A stretch of 64,000 nucleotides of DNA from Pogonophryne albipinna (taxonomy: Eukaryota; Chordata; Actinopteri; Perciformes; Artedidraconidae), in the NCBI GenBank assembly GCA_028583405.1, contig JAPTMU010000049.1, positions 619,407-683,406 on the forward strand. The letters are read 5' to 3'. Positions 1 to 11,979 of this stretch are shown here, in pieces. The position numbers and the translations under genes were made by a program. The stretch's first letter is position 1. Each line of letters starts with the position of its first letter. Under the pieces are notes generated by a model. The model was given only the letters and a program-made list of their open reading frames with translations. It made no database searches and had not been told where the DNA came from.

Positions 1-1434
1 CTGTGCTCCACATGTACCAGCCATTGTTAACCAATCAGAAGTGGCCCCTGATAGAAGGTGATAGACAGATTGATCCAATCACCTGCCAAGTGCTTTTGAA
101 AGTGCCTGCCCTTTCCAAATGGCTTCCAATGGAGCTTTCCTAGATGGTTTGGTGAAACCATCTGAGTCAGGTTAGTGATGCTCCATCACATGTTTCTATT
201 ACAGGGTGAACCTTAAACTGAAGCTTGACTTTAAAGCAAGCCAACGGAAGTTTCATGTAAGTTTAGTTCTTTCACTCGTAGCTCGGGCTGCGGGGGTGCT
301 AGAGACGGGAGCACGTTGATGCGACCTTCCTAGCCGGAGATATGGCCGCATTTTACAATAAATCTCTGTTGGGTCGCTTAAAACAAATATCGCAAATCGA
401 ATCGCAATCGCAATATTTGTCAGAAAAATCGCAATTAGATTATTTCCCAAAATCGTGCAGCCCTAGTTGTTGCCACGTAAGCTTTTGTTTCATTCATAAC
501 CTCCAGACCTTCTTGAGAAGAAACAAAGATGTGTTGATTCTGGACAGCTGATCCAAGTGTTGATGACACAACACATATAAAGGTTGTTCTTTAATACTTT
601 GCTGCTTGGTGTTTCAATGTACAGTTGGAAAATGACATTGTAACTCAACATGACTGGGGTCATTACAAATAGTGCACAGATCCAAGCTATTTCCCCACAT
701 TCAGAGATAAGGAGAGCGACCAAAGTGAGAAATGAGGGACCCACTCTACATCATCACCCGCTTTATTTAGGCGATTTGTTTCCTGTCGACAGCCTGAGTT
801 AAAAACAGCTTTGACATTGGCTGAGTAACAAAGTAGGACCTCACTGACAGGCGAAAGCTTTACCAGATCTACTTAAGATATGCAAAAGAAAAGCCATCGA
901 GCAGAAGTTATATGCAAGAAAAATAACAGGAGATGAGAATAAATATCATCCATTATTCACGATATCTATGCCAGTGATTTTTAACGCTGACATCTTAAAA
1001 GTCACTCTCTCCCTTGTTGGGAATAACAATAGCAATAAAAAAACATGTCTGATTTTTTTATCCAGAGCTGGGAAAATGCAGGCGATAGAAATGAAAAGTT
1101 ATATCATACATGTTCTTTTGTGTCTTACATTATGCTTAGACGGTAAGAAACAATGGTACAAATGGGATTCGTCCGAGTTAAGAGGAGTTATTATTACTTT
1201 CTGGACAGTTTCAACATTTACACAAACGTTAGGCTACACCAGCATACTGCAATGTGATATGTCCTTGGTCTATATTTTTAGGTTGTCATTTGTGCACTCT
1301 ATATTCTAAGCTGCAGGAAATGCTGTATTGTTTTGGTCATACAGTAGCCTCTTCTGAAATGGGCTTTAAGTGTGCAGAGGACCCTGATAACAGAAGTATT
1401 ATCCATGGACAGCAGGAAGCATGAACTGTCAAAG
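1..1434. other. Non-coding stretch, nothing recognised
   Basis: No exon-like open frame with splice sites, no RNA gene and no clear repeat boundary was seen. It probably lies in an fbln2 intron, because the first coding fbln2 exon at 15-17 kb reads leftward and the rest of that gene must lie to its left. Confidence 0.4.
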
Positions 1435-1442
1435 CTTTAGTG

Positions 1443-1788
1443 CGGGGGTGTCCAAACTTTTTCCACTGAGGGCCACATACAGAAAAACATACGAAGAGAT
1501 GGGCCCCTCACTAGAGGTGAGGTATATCTCCTCTTAGGTTAACTTTTAAGATAGCAAAATAGATCAAATGAAGATCAATTATTCCTTATACTTGAAGATG
1601 CTTTAAGAACAGCTTTCCATAGAGAATCATTTAGTTGACTGAATTGATCTGAAAAGTGGGCTTATTAACACATAAATACTGTGGGCGTGTGGGCCGCATC
1701 CCATTATATTTTTTGAATTTGTTGAGTGCAAATAAAAAATGGACCACGGGCCGCATTTGGCCCCCGGGCCGTAGTTTGGACACCCCTG
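1443..1788. mobile_element. hAT-type MITE, 346 bp, 8-bp TSD
   Basis: The ends are inverted copies of each other: GGGGTGTCCAAACT on the left and its reverse complement, AGTTTGGACACCCC, on the right. The element is flanked by a perfect 8-bp direct repeat CTTTAGTG (1435-1442 and 1789-1796). An 8-bp duplication with short terminal inverted repeats is the signature of the hAT superfamily. It has no transposase and is non-autonomous. The interior near the right end is GC-rich (grey-zone CpG remnants). Confidence 0.85.
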
Positions 1789-2254
1789 CTTTAGTGGTTC
1801 ATAATGACTCCTCAAAGCAATAACAGAACTCTCCAATCTATGAAATGTAGCGCTGCTTTCAAACAACAACAAAAACCCTTCAGGTAAGAAGATCTTGAGC
1901 TAAACAGTGAGATTGGAGCCGGCGCAGACAGAGGGTCGTCTATCTTGAAGTTAATAATCAGACGACGCTTTCACTGACATCGTAAATAACTGGGATTTTG
2001 TCTTTTGGGGTCCGTTTGCCTTTGAGTTACTGTCACCCTTCCTCGGTCAAGTCAATACTGTTGGCAACACTGTGAGGAGAGACGGATGATTTGTGACTGC
2101 TGCTGAAAAGTCTTTAACACCATCCAACACCCGTCACTTTAGCAGTATCTTTGAAAACCTAATCTGCAAGTTTTAAAGGTGACCTTGATGTGATGGAAAC
2201 TGGAATGAGAGCACAGATATGTATACATGTGTCCGATGATTGTGTATATAGATA

Positions 2255-2445
2255 TTTGTATATTACATTACATTACATGTTATTCGTGAGATGCTTTTAT
2301 CCAAAGCGACTTACATACTCAATACTGTGGACGATCCCCACAGGAGCAATTTGGGGTGAAGAGTCTCCGGGACACAACGACATGCTGACTGCAGTGGGGT
2401 TTGAACCAAGGCTCTATCCACTGTGCCACATGCCTCCCTTATATA
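2255..2445 (+). repeat. Dispersed SINE-like repeat, copy 1
   Basis: It contains the segment CTTTTATCCAAAGCGACTTA followed by a stretch ending in GGTTTGAACC-like text. The same segment order recurs at about 55205-55400 in this window. The block is widespread in teleost genomes. The GTTTGAACC word resembles a tRNA B box, so a tRNA-derived SINE is possible, but no A box or cloverleaf could be supported. Confidence 0.6.
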
Positions 2446-2739
2446 TATTTGTATTTTGTATTCTGGATTGTGGGAAACGTTATTTCGATCTCTCTGTCTG
2501 TACACACAAACTGAAAGATTGACAATAAAGTTGACTTTGACAGATTTGGGGGCAGTGCTGGTTGGGTCAGGAGGGTTAACACAGGATGATTTTGTCTTGA
2601 TAACATTGGAGCTGATCCGAAAAACAAACAGCGACAGAGACGATCAAGAACAATCTCTCTCTGACTGATGATTGGTCGACTGAACACACTATTACTAACC
2701 CTCTCCTTTCCTAGAACATAAGCCATTCATTGGGAAAAA

Positions 2740-2960
2740 TATGCAACTGCAATCAACGGAAGTAAAAGTGAACATTAGGCTATAAACAAACTACTTCACG
2801 GTCATATCGCCTCCGCTAAGATAAAGGCAGCTTATGTTCGGTGTGATGACGTTTAGTAGTTGATTTATTCATTTGTTAGCAACCGCTGTTTGTATGACAC
2901 ACAGAGACTTCGGATATTCACGAGTGGAGCATTTACTGACATATTTTATGTCGTAGGACA
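2740..2960 (+). repeat. Fragment of a dispersed repeat also at 9.2 and 29.6 kb
   Basis: The words CGCTAAG-TAAAGGC-GCT and GTGATGACGTTTAG recur, with changes, near 9400-9450 and 29760-29790. This copy is short and diverged, and no termini could be defined. Confidence 0.4.
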
Positions 2961-3084
2961 AAACTTTTAAATCTGCTCAAATGCCCTCTTAATTTCGAGA
3001 GCATATATTGGCAACTGTCTTTAAAGTAGAGGAGTTAAGGTCAAAAAGCCACTGCATTTGTTGCTAGGTGCTTTTTTTGGACTT

Positions 3085-4032
3085 GGACTCTTTAAAGTAG
3101 AGACACTACATACTGATATACACCTGAACATCAGCAGGAGAGGACTCTTTAAAGTAGAGACACTACATACTGATATACACCTGAACATCAGCAGGAGAGG
3201 ACTCTTTAAAGTAGAGACACTACATACTGATATACACCTGAACATCAGCAGGAGAGAACTCTTTAAAGTAGAGACACTACATACTGATATACACCTGAAC
3301 ATCAGCAGGAGAGGACTCTTTAAAGTAGAGACACTACATACTGATATACACCTGAACATCAGCGGGAGAGGACTCTTTAAAGTAGAGACACTACATACGG
3401 ATATACACCTGAACATCAGCAGGAGAGGACTCTTTAAAGTAGAGACACTACATACTGATATACACCTGAACATCAGCGGGAGAGGACTCTTTAAAGTAGA
3501 GACACTACATACGGATATACACCTGAACATCAGCAGGAGAGGACTCTTTAAAGTAGAGACACTACATACGGATATACACCTGAACATCAGCAGGAGAGGA
3601 CTCTTTAAAGTAGAGACACTACATACGGATATACACCTGAACATCAGCAGGAGAGGACTCTTTAAAGTAGAGACACTACATACTGATATACACCTGAACA
3701 TCAGCAGGAGAGGACTCTTTAAAGTAGAGACACTACATACTGATATACACCTGAACATCAGCAGGAGAGGACTCTTTAAAGTAGAGACACTACATACTGA
3801 TATACACCTGAACATCAGCAGGAGAGGACTCTTTAAAGTAGAGACACTACATACGGATATACACCTGAACATCAGCAGGAGAGGACTCTTTAAAGTAGAG
3901 ACACTACATACGGATATACACCTGAACATCAGCAGGAGAGGACTCTTTAAAGTAGAGACACTACATACTGATATACACCTGAACATCAGCAGGAGAGGAC
4001 TCTTTAAAGTAGAGACACTACATACTGATATA
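3085..4032 (+). repeat. 57-bp minisatellite, array 1a (about 16-17 units)
   Basis: A 57-bp unit is repeated in direct orientation with only occasional substitutions, for example CATACTGAT versus CATACGGAT and AGCAGGAGA versus AGCGGGAGA. Because 57 is divisible by three and the unit lacks stops in one frame on each strand, it produces long open frames on both strands with 19-residue periods (LFKVETLHTDIHLNIS on plus, MFRCISVCSVSTLKS on minus). I treat both frames as artefacts of the repeat. The array is cut at 4032 by a Tc1 insertion and resumes at 4954. Confidence 0.95.
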
Positions 4033-4576
4033 CAGTTGCAAGAAAAAGTATGTGAACCCTTTGGATTCTCCACACATAGCGTTGTGTGTTCCTTCCAAAC
4101 AACTCAACTTTGGTTTCATCTGTCCACAGAATATTTTGCCAGTAGTGCTGTGGAACATCCAAGTGCTCTTTTGCAAACTTCAAACGTGCAGCAATGTTTT
4201 TTCTGGACAGCAGTGGCTTCCTCCGTGGTGTCCTCCCATGAACTCCATTCTTGTTCAGTGTTTTACGTATCGTAGATTCGTCAACAGAGATGTTAGCATG
4301 TGCCAGAGATTTCTTTAAGTCTCTAGCTGACACTCTAGGATTCTTCTTCACCTCATTGAGCATTCTGCGCTGTGCTCTTGCAGTCATCTTTACAGGACGG
4401 CCACTCCTAGGGAGAGTAGCAACAGTGCTGAACTTTCTCCATTTATAGACAATGTGTCTTACCGTGGACTGATGAACATCAAGGCTTTCAGAGATACTTT
4501 TGTAACCCTTTCCAGCTTTATGCAAGTCAACAATTCTTAATCGTAGGTCTTCTGAGAGCTCTTTTGTGTGAGGCAT
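4004..4576 (-). pseudogene. Truncated Tc1-like transposase
   Basis: The 190-residue frame starts at 4576. Residues 1-55 and about 65-125 look like the paired helix-turn-helix DNA-binding domain, with a GRPVK AT-hook-like linker at 59-63. The first catalytic aspartate of the DDE triad is D153 in the motif WTDETK. Homology stops after the YVWR motif at about residue 170 (near 4067). The last 20 residues are translated terminal repeat and then the host array, and the stop at 4004 is in the array. The second aspartate and the glutamate are missing, so it cannot be an active transposase; it could still bind terminal repeats if expressed, which nothing here shows. Confidence 0.9.
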
Positions 4577-4953
4577 GGTTCACATCTGGCAATGCTTCTT
4601 AAGAATAGAACATTCAAAACTGGTGTGCATTTTTTATAGGGCAGGGCAGCTTTAACCAACACCTCCAATCTCGTCTCATTGATTGGACTCCAGGTTGGCT
4701 GACTCCTGACTCCAATTAGCTCTTGAAGAAGTCTTTAGCCTAGGGGTTCACATACTTGTTCCACCCTGCACTGTGAATGTTTACATGGTGTGTTCAATAA
4801 AAACATGAAAACATATAATTGTTTGTGTGGTATTAGTTTAAGCAGACTGTGGTTGTCTATTGTTGAGACTTAGATGAAGATCAGAACACATTTTATGACC
4901 AACTTATGCAGAAATCCAGGTAATTCCAAAGGGTTCACTTTTTCTTGCAACTG
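4033..4953 (-). mobile_element. Tc1/mariner element inserted inside the 57-bp array
   Basis: The 921-bp element has terminal inverted repeats beginning CAGTTGCAAGAAAAAGT at both ends and is flanked by TA on each side (4031-4032 and 4954-4955). The array text on either side joins perfectly across one TA as GATATACACCTG, so insertion into the TA of one repeat unit is directly visible. The transposase gene is on the minus strand and retains only its N-terminal half. The shortness (intact fish Tc1 elements are typically 1.2-1.6 kb) is due to an internal deletion. Confidence 0.95.
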
Positions 4954-5995
4954 TACACCTGAACATCAGCAGGAGAGGACTCTTTAAAGTAGAGACACTA
5001 CATACTGATATACACCTGAACATCAGCAGGAGAGGACTCTTTAAAGTAGAGACACTACATACTGATATACACCTGAACATCAGCAGGAGAGGACTCTTTA
5101 AAGTAGAGACACTACATACTGATATACACCTGAACATCAGCAGGAGAGGACTCTTTAAAGTAGAGACACTACATACTGATATACACCTGAACATCAGCAG
5201 GAGAGGACTCTTTAAAGTAGAGACACTACATACTGATATACACCTGAACATCAGCAGCAGAGGACTCTTTAAAGTAGAGACACTACATACTGATATACAC
5301 CTGAACATCAGCGGGAGAGGATTCTTTAAAGTAGAGACACTACATACTGATATACATCTGAACATCAGCAGGAGAGGACTCTTTAAAGTGGAGACACTAC
5401 ATACTGATATACACCTGAACATCAGCAGGAGAGGACTCTTTAAAGTAGAGACACTACATACTGATATACACCTGAACATCAGCAGGAGAGGACTCTTTAA
5501 AGTAGAGACACTACATACTGATATACACCTGAACATCAGCAGGAGAGGACTCTTTAAAGTAGAGACACTACATACTGATATACACCTGAACATCAGCAGG
5601 AGAGGACTCTTTAAAGTAGAGACACTACATACTGATATACACCTGAACATCAGCAGGAGAGGACTCTTTAAAGTAGAGACACTACATACTGATATACACC
5701 TGAACATCAGCAGGAGAGGACTCTTTAAAGTAGAGACACTACATACTAATATACACCTGAACATCAGCAGGAGAGGACTCTTTAAAGTAGAGACACTACA
5801 TACTGATATACACCTGAACATCAGCGGGAGAGGACTCTTTAAAGTAGATACACTACATACTGATATACACCTGAACATCAGCGGGAGAGGACTCTTTAAA
5901 GTAGATACACTACATACTGATATACACCTGAACATCAACAGGAGAGGACTCTTTAAAGTAGCGACACTACATCCTGATATGAGCCTGAAAATAAG
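4954..5995 (+). repeat. 57-bp minisatellite, array 1b (about 18 units)
   Basis: This is the continuation of the 3085-4032 array on the far side of the Tc1 insertion, with the same unit and orientation. Units near the right end are more diverged (AGTAGATACAC, AGTAGCGAC, CATCCTGAT), as expected at the edge of a tandem array where homogenisation is weaker. Confidence 0.95.
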
Positions 5996-6014
5996 CAGAA
6001 TATGTCCTCTTTAA

Positions 6015-7395
6015 TGTATGAGAAATGTGCTTCAACATTACACAACTGTGAGGGATGTGATGTGCGATAAATGTCCAGTAAATCCAGTTGCAGCCACTTC
6101 AGCAAACATCAGCATTTAATTTCATGTCATAAAATACATCGCTCAGTTTGAAGCATTTGTGCAGTAATTCCTTTGAGCAGTTAAATCATATCCGTCACCA
6201 ATCCAGACATAAAGCCGTGTCGTATAACCTCAGCGTTTGCTATTGGATATCCCAGAGGAAGCATTGTGATTACACAGATGGAAACGATTGTCTTACATTC
6301 ACTGAACACATGCATAGTACCTTGACACAGAGGTTATTCAGAAATAATTATGTGAACACTATTTCTGTCTCTTTGTCGTGTAGCATCATATACAGGCATG
6401 AGCAGTCCCAATGTTGTAAATCGTATATCATGACCGTGCTTTCTGTCACGGTCTGGGATTGAGACTGGCATTTTGATAGCAGTTTTTCTCAGGGGACCGT
6501 CTGTGGCCTTGAATCTGGATCCAACAAAGTGGATTTGGAAGAATATAGCATCCATTGAAGGAAAAAACATGTTTACTACTACGGAGAATTATAGAGCTGT
6601 TGTCTCAGTTGTGTTATAAATATTGTTTGTTAGCTCTATAGCAGGTGACCTTCAAAAATCTGTTGGCTGTTGACTGGATTTACCAGTGACTCTACTAGCT
6701 TAGATTTAAGGTCTTTTAACACCAGGCAAAATGATAATGATAGACCATCTTCTGTCCTGGGAAGACCACGATGAATATATCTGTACCATAAAGGGTCTTG
6801 ATCATATTGTCTTCAGTGATTGATTCAGTTCGTTTCTCGTCTTAATATTTGCACTTGTTGATGTTGCAATTGGAGCTGCTGTGATTTAAGATGCAAAATA
6901 TGTAGGACCTGATCTGACTGAATAAAATGTGTTCGTATCGTATCGTATTGAATCTTATTGTCACGTATGTTATCGTATCGCATCGTGTAGTGTTTTGGAA
7001 CACATTACAGTATAGAGCAGCGTTAACAGCTCTAGAGTTGGGTCGTTTGCTCACTTTTATTTCACTGACAGCAACTAGTGCTGTACCTGAAGTTATTTCT
7101 CTTAGTTCATCATTTTGTTTTCATAGTTTAAAGCCGGCTTTTATCCTATGCTGTGCACAATGACTTGAACAAACATTTTTATGATTCGACTGATAAAATG
7201 ACATTTTAATTGGCGACTTCTTGACTGTTGACTGTAAATATCTTGTCAATCGACATGTCTATAACGACATAATGGATCATCAGCTGTTACAGACTTGTGG
7301 CCTGGGACACATGCATTTAATTTCGCTTAAGTCTATTAGCATGATAGCATGAAAGCATTATTGCTTTGTGTAGGGTGCTCATTTTTTAAACAGTC
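6015..7395. other. Non-coding stretch, nothing recognised
   Basis: Small open frames here lack splice sites or recognisable domains. A short imperfect CGTATCGTAT-rich patch lies near 6930-6985. Confidence 0.4.
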
Positions 7396-7403
7396 ATCTA
7401 GAG

Positions 7404-7721
7404 CAGTGTTTCTCAAACTTTTTCATACCAAGGACCACTTAACCAATAAAAAAACACTCGCGGACCACCTAACTCCACAAATATCCAAAAACACATCGTT
7501 TTTTACAAATCGCCTGGAAATGGTACAAACAAGTGGCAACATGTGTGATGAAGGTGTTTATCTGGGCTATATCATGCAATCGAAAGTGAAACTTAAGCTC
7601 GCTCCATTGCGGAGATATTCCCGCGAGAGTGCGGAAAACTTACATTTATTTAAAATTTGACATTTTACCAATATACTCACGGACCACTAGTGGTCCGCGG
7701 ACCACACTTTGAGAAGCACTG
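7404..7721. mobile_element. hAT-type MITE (type 1), 318 bp
   Basis: Its ends are CAGTGTTTCTCAAACTTTTT and the inverted CACTTTGAGAAGCACTG. It is flanked by ATCTAGAG at 7396-7403 and 7722-7729. A second copy of the same family lies at 51260-51587. It has no coding capacity. Confidence 0.9.
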
Positions 7722-7729
7722 ATCTAGAG

Positions 7730-8248
7730 CAGTGCTTCTCAAACTTTTTCAGTAATGTACCCCCTTTGAAACATTTTCTCTGCCAAGTACCCCCTGACCG
7801 ACCCCGGAGATTTAGGATTAAAAAAAGCTTATATAAATAATTACGATATAGTGATGTTCCATCAGTGTGGGATGTATAAACTCCTTCATGCATGAATTAC
7901 AACAAACTAAGGATAACATAACAAAAACAAATTAAAACAGAGTTTTCCAAGGAGTTTTTCAATTGAAGTAATATGTGTTTAACAAACCAATAAACAAAAT
8001 GATATATTATGAAAAACTATAAAATACAATACACACATTTGACATGTTTATATGAGGACCCCCTTAGTGGTTATAGGAATATTTTATATAAAATTGTGTT
8101 TTCTATTTAACTTTTTGTACTAAGATTATTTTTGTAATCATGCATGGTATTTTTTTTATTAACCTTTTATTTATTTTTATCTCACGTACCCCATGCAGTA
8201 CCCCAACGTACCCCTAGGGGTCCTCGTACCCCCATTTGAGAATCACTG
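7730..8248. mobile_element. hAT-type MITE (type 2), 519 bp
   Basis: Its ends are CAGTGCTTCTCAAACTTTTT and the inverted TTTGAGAATCACTG. It shares ATCTAGAG at 7722-7729 with the neighbouring MITE and has another copy at 8249-8256. The terminal sequences are related to those of the 7404-7721 element but the interiors differ (GTACCCC-rich here). There is no transposase. Confidence 0.9.
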
Positions 8249-8256
8249 ATCTAGAG

Positions 8257-9185
8257 ACTAGCTTATCTCAAGTCGCCATCTAAGTGCTGATAGAAAATGA
8301 CATGCCTGCTTATTTCTTTTCAAATAAATGCAATCAACTGTCAAATTGAATTTAATAAAATCAGCGAAGTTTGAATGATTCACAAACGTCTTTTCAAAGC
8401 GTCCGAAGCAGATGGAGATGTTCACGCCTCAGACAGCTGGTGTCATGGCACCTTTGAAAAGCTCTCCAGGAGTGACTGAGTCCAGAGACGGAGAGTGCGA
8501 AGCAGCTACCTGACAAATAAATCACACTTGTTTATAGACACTCTATCACCCTGACAGACTGTTCAGAACATCTGACAGGCTGAGCGCCATTTATGCAATA
8601 TTCAGGCAGGGGAGAGGTGAAGTACTGCACAGCAACACAAAAGAAATCCTCTCCAACAAACAGATGAAGATGCTAATAAAGCTTGTTGCATTTTAAGCTT
8701 GGATATCAGATATATTGAAGAGTCAATATTCTGAAATCACCTGAAACTACAAAAAGCGAAGGAAACCATGCTATGTTAGCTTGATGCTAAATAACGCCCT
8801 TGCTGTTTTTTGGCAAGACCATATTACCTAGAATCTGTTGACCCCAGTGGCGAACCGTGTCTATCACAACTGGACCTTCTGTAGACACACACACACGATA
8901 AATGTGTCATTGTCATCCATTCAAAAAGATTGTGTATTTTAATCATTCTGCATGCTGGGGTCTTGGAATTGCTTAAATTGGAAATGACTGACAGTGAGAC
9001 GTTTGGGGATCCAATCAGCCCATTTTAATAGTGTGATGATTTTGGTCTCCATTTTATTGTAGTTCGATAGCTTTGTCAACTTAACCTTGCTTTATAAAAT
9101 GAGCTGTAGTGTTTCTGCCTCGTGAAACTTTAGAACCTGAGGATGTATGTATTTTTCTAGATATATTGACGATAGAGTTGTAGAG
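8257..9185. other. Non-coding stretch, nothing recognised
   Basis: No supported exon, RNA gene or bounded repeat was seen. Confidence 0.4.
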
Positions 9186-9189
9186 TGAT

Positions 9190-9450
9190 AACGTAATATT
9201 GCAGGCCGACCCAGAAGTTAGCATGGCAAGGTCTCCCTCGAGAAAAAGCAATGGGATTTTTCCATTGGCTTTCTGGATATTGCAGGAAAAAATGTCTGTG
9301 GTTTACAGGTTTTGTTCAGCAGGATAATCTCCACATATGAACACCAATTTAAGATGTTTGAGGCGAAAAACAAACTACATCACAGTAGCATTGCTGCACA
9401 TTACCATCGCTAAGCTAAAGGCGGCTAATGCTCATTGTGATGATGTTTAG
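9190..9450 (+). repeat. Dispersed repeat, copy also at 29.55 kb
   Basis: The text GCAAGGTCTCCCTCGA-AAAAAGCAATGGGA, the downstream GTTCAGCAGGA-ATCTCCACATAT and CGCTAAGCTAAAGGCGGCTA recur in the same order at about 29555-29800. The termini are not defined. Confidence 0.65.
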
Positions 9451-9458
9451 AAGACTCA

Positions 9459-9850
9459 GGCCGTTTCTAAATCGCGAGGACGCTTGCTTGGTAGCACATG
9501 TCTTCCGAGTCACTTGCTTCAGAAGCGAGGCAAGAATCCTTCCTGGCATTCGGAAAACGAAGAGTGGAACAGGCTAGCAAGTGTGCAGGTGTGCGTCATA
9601 TGAGAGGCCCCGCCTTACATTTTCCGCCACAGATTTGGGGAAATTGGTCCGTGCGCAAAGCATTGTGGGGATTTTAAGGACGCAAAGTCTACCCATGTGC
9701 AGCCTCGAAATTACCCCCAAACCAAGGACGCGGCCTCGGTGGAATTCCAAGTATGCTGGAGATTGGAACAGTCCTTTGGCGGCACTCTATGACGTAGTAT
9801 CCTTGAAATATTGGCTTGGAAGCCAGTATCCTCGAGATTGAGAAACGGCC
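9459..9850. mobile_element. MITE with GGCCGTTTCT terminal inverted repeats
   Basis: The left end GGCCGTTTCTAAATCGCGAG is the imperfect inverse of the right end CTCGAGATTGAGAAACGGCC, and similarity continues inward for about 30 bp. The target duplication is unclear, so the superfamily is not assigned. The 86-residue open frame inside is not recognisable. Confidence 0.7.
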
Positions 9851-10195
9851 ACACTCTCCCTGTGCCCTTCCTTTCCTTTCACCTATGCCCCCATTTATAC
9901 AACCCAGTGCATCTAATCAAGGCCAACAAGTGATCAAAAATAATAATGTAAGATATATCTAGAGAGAATAAACGGACAGACCAACATAATTGGCTCCTAG
10001 ACAGTATAACTGAAAAGGCAACTAGTAAGGAAACTGTTGTTTTTTCTAAACTGTAAATCCAAGAAGCAGACGTCACAGTACCCAGAGGTGGGAAGTAGTG
10101 GAGTACAAATACTTCGTTACTGTACTTAAGTACATTTTTCTGGAATCAGTACTTTACTCTACTAATTATTTTTCAGACTACTTTTTACTTTTACT

Positions 10196-11792
10196 TCTTA
10201 CTTGTTGAACACAAATACCTGTACTTTCTACTTCTTACATGTTGAACCCAAATACCTGTACTTTCTACTTCTTACATGTTGAACACAAATACCTGTACTT
10301 TCTACGTCTTACATGTTGAACCCAAATACCTGTACTTTCTACTTCTTACATGTTGAACACAAATACCTGTACTTTCTACTTCTTACATGTTGAACTCAAA
10401 TACCTGTACTTTCTACTTCTTACATGTTGAACCCAAATACCTGTACTTTCTACTTCTTACATTTTGAACACAAATACCTGTACTTTCTACTTCTTACATG
10501 TTGAACACAAATACCTGTACTTTCTACGTCTTACATGTTGAACCCAAATACCTGTACTTTCTACTTCTTACATGTTGAACACAAATACCTGTACTTTCTA
10601 CTTCTTACATGTTGAACTCAAATACCTGTACTTTCTACTTCTTACATGTTGAACCCAAATACCTGTACTTTCTACTTCTTACATTTTGAACACAAATACC
10701 TGTACTTTCTACTTCTTACATGTTGAACACAAATACCTGTACTTTCTACTTCTTACATGTTGAACCCAAATACCTGTACTTTCTACTTCTTACATGTTGA
10801 ACACAAATACCTGTACTTTCTACTTCTTACATGTTGAACACAAATACCTGTACTTTCTACTTCTTACATGTTGAACCCAAATACCTGTACTTTCTACGTC
10901 TTACATGTTGAACCCAAATACCTGTACTTTCTACTTCTTACATGTTGAACACAAATACCTGTACTTTCTACGTCTTACATGTTGAACCCAAATACCTGTA
11001 CTTTCTACTTCTTACATGTTGAACACAAATACCTGTACTTTCTACTTCTTACATGTTGAACCCAAATACCTGTACTTTCTACTTCTTACATGTTGAACCC
11101 AAATACCTGTACTTTCTACTTCTTACATGTTGAACCCAAATACCTGTACTTTCTACTTCTTACATGTTGAACACAAATACCTGTACTTTCTACTTCTTAC
11201 ATGTTGAACCCAAATACCTGTACTTTCTACTTCTTACATGTTGAACACAAATACCTGTACTTTCTACTTCTTACATGTTGAACTCAAATACCTGTACTTT
11301 CTACTTCTTACATGTTGAACTCAAATACCTGTACTTTCTACTTCTTACATGTTGAACTCAAATACCTGTACTTTCTACTTCTTACATGTTGAACCCAAAT
11401 ACCTGTACTTTCTACTTCTTACATGTTGAACTCAAATACCTGTACTTTCTACTTCTTTCATGTTGAACTCAAATACCTGTACTTTCTACTTCTTACATGT
11501 TGAACTCAAATACCTGTACTTTCTACTTCTTACATGTTGAACTCAAATACCTGTACTTTCTACTTCTTACATGTTGAACTCAAATACCTGTACTTTCTAC
11601 TTCTTACATGTTGAACCCAAATACCTGTACTTTCTACTTCTTACATGTTGAACACAAATACCTGTACTTTCTACTTCTTACATGTTGAACACAAATACCT
11701 GTACTTTCTACTTCTTACATGTTGAACACAAATACCTGTACTTTCTACTTCTTACATGTTGAACACAAATACCTGTACTTTCTACTTCTCTC
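10196..11792 (+). repeat. 37-bp minisatellite in family C (about 43 units)
   Basis: A 37-bp unit containing TGTTGAAC-NC-AAATACCTGTACTTT is repeated with very little drift. Variants fall into classes AACAC, AACCC and AACTC, plus ACGTCTT and ATTTTG variants. The same unit occurs in reverse in the copies at 37.2-37.4 kb and 49.26-50.23 kb. The variant order shows a six-unit higher-order repeat near 10278-10720. Confidence 0.97.
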
Positions 11793-11979
11793 ATTTTCCA
11801 AACAGGCTGGTTACTTTAGTTTTAATCTGCGTTTCATTACATTTATTAGAGCACTTTTTAGAATGCTCAAAGCACTTTACATTACATATTACACATATCA
11901 GACATGTAACAGTGAATACAGGAAATTAGGGTGAAGTGTTTTGCCCAAGGACACAAAGTTATGTGTACTTTTTACTTAA

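Larger units (their letters stand above)
3035..6014 (+). mobile_element. TTAA-type non-autonomous element carrying a 57-bp array (family A, copy 1)
   Basis: The right end reads GCAGAATATGTCCTC followed by TTTAA. This matches, with changes, the terminal text of the better-preserved family A copies ending at 23608 and 53809. The left end is inferred from a TTAA at 3035-3038 and a GCTTTTTTTGG stretch resembling the family A left end. Nearly all of the interior is the 57-bp minisatellite, itself interrupted by a Tc1 element at 4033-4953. The left boundary is uncertain. Confidence 0.5.

Noticed and set aside
2255..2445. tRNA gene
   Set aside because: A B-box-like GTTTGAACC is present but no A box, anticodon stem or terminator; it fits a dispersed SINE-like repeat better.
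3085..5995. CRISPR array
   Set aside because: Repeats abut directly with no unique spacers, and the host is a vertebrate.
8380..8530. Possible next fbln2 exon on the minus strand (acceptor-like TTTGTCAG and phase-compatible frame)
   Set aside because: The translation has no anaphylatoxin or EGF cysteine pattern and reaches a stop with no clear donor.
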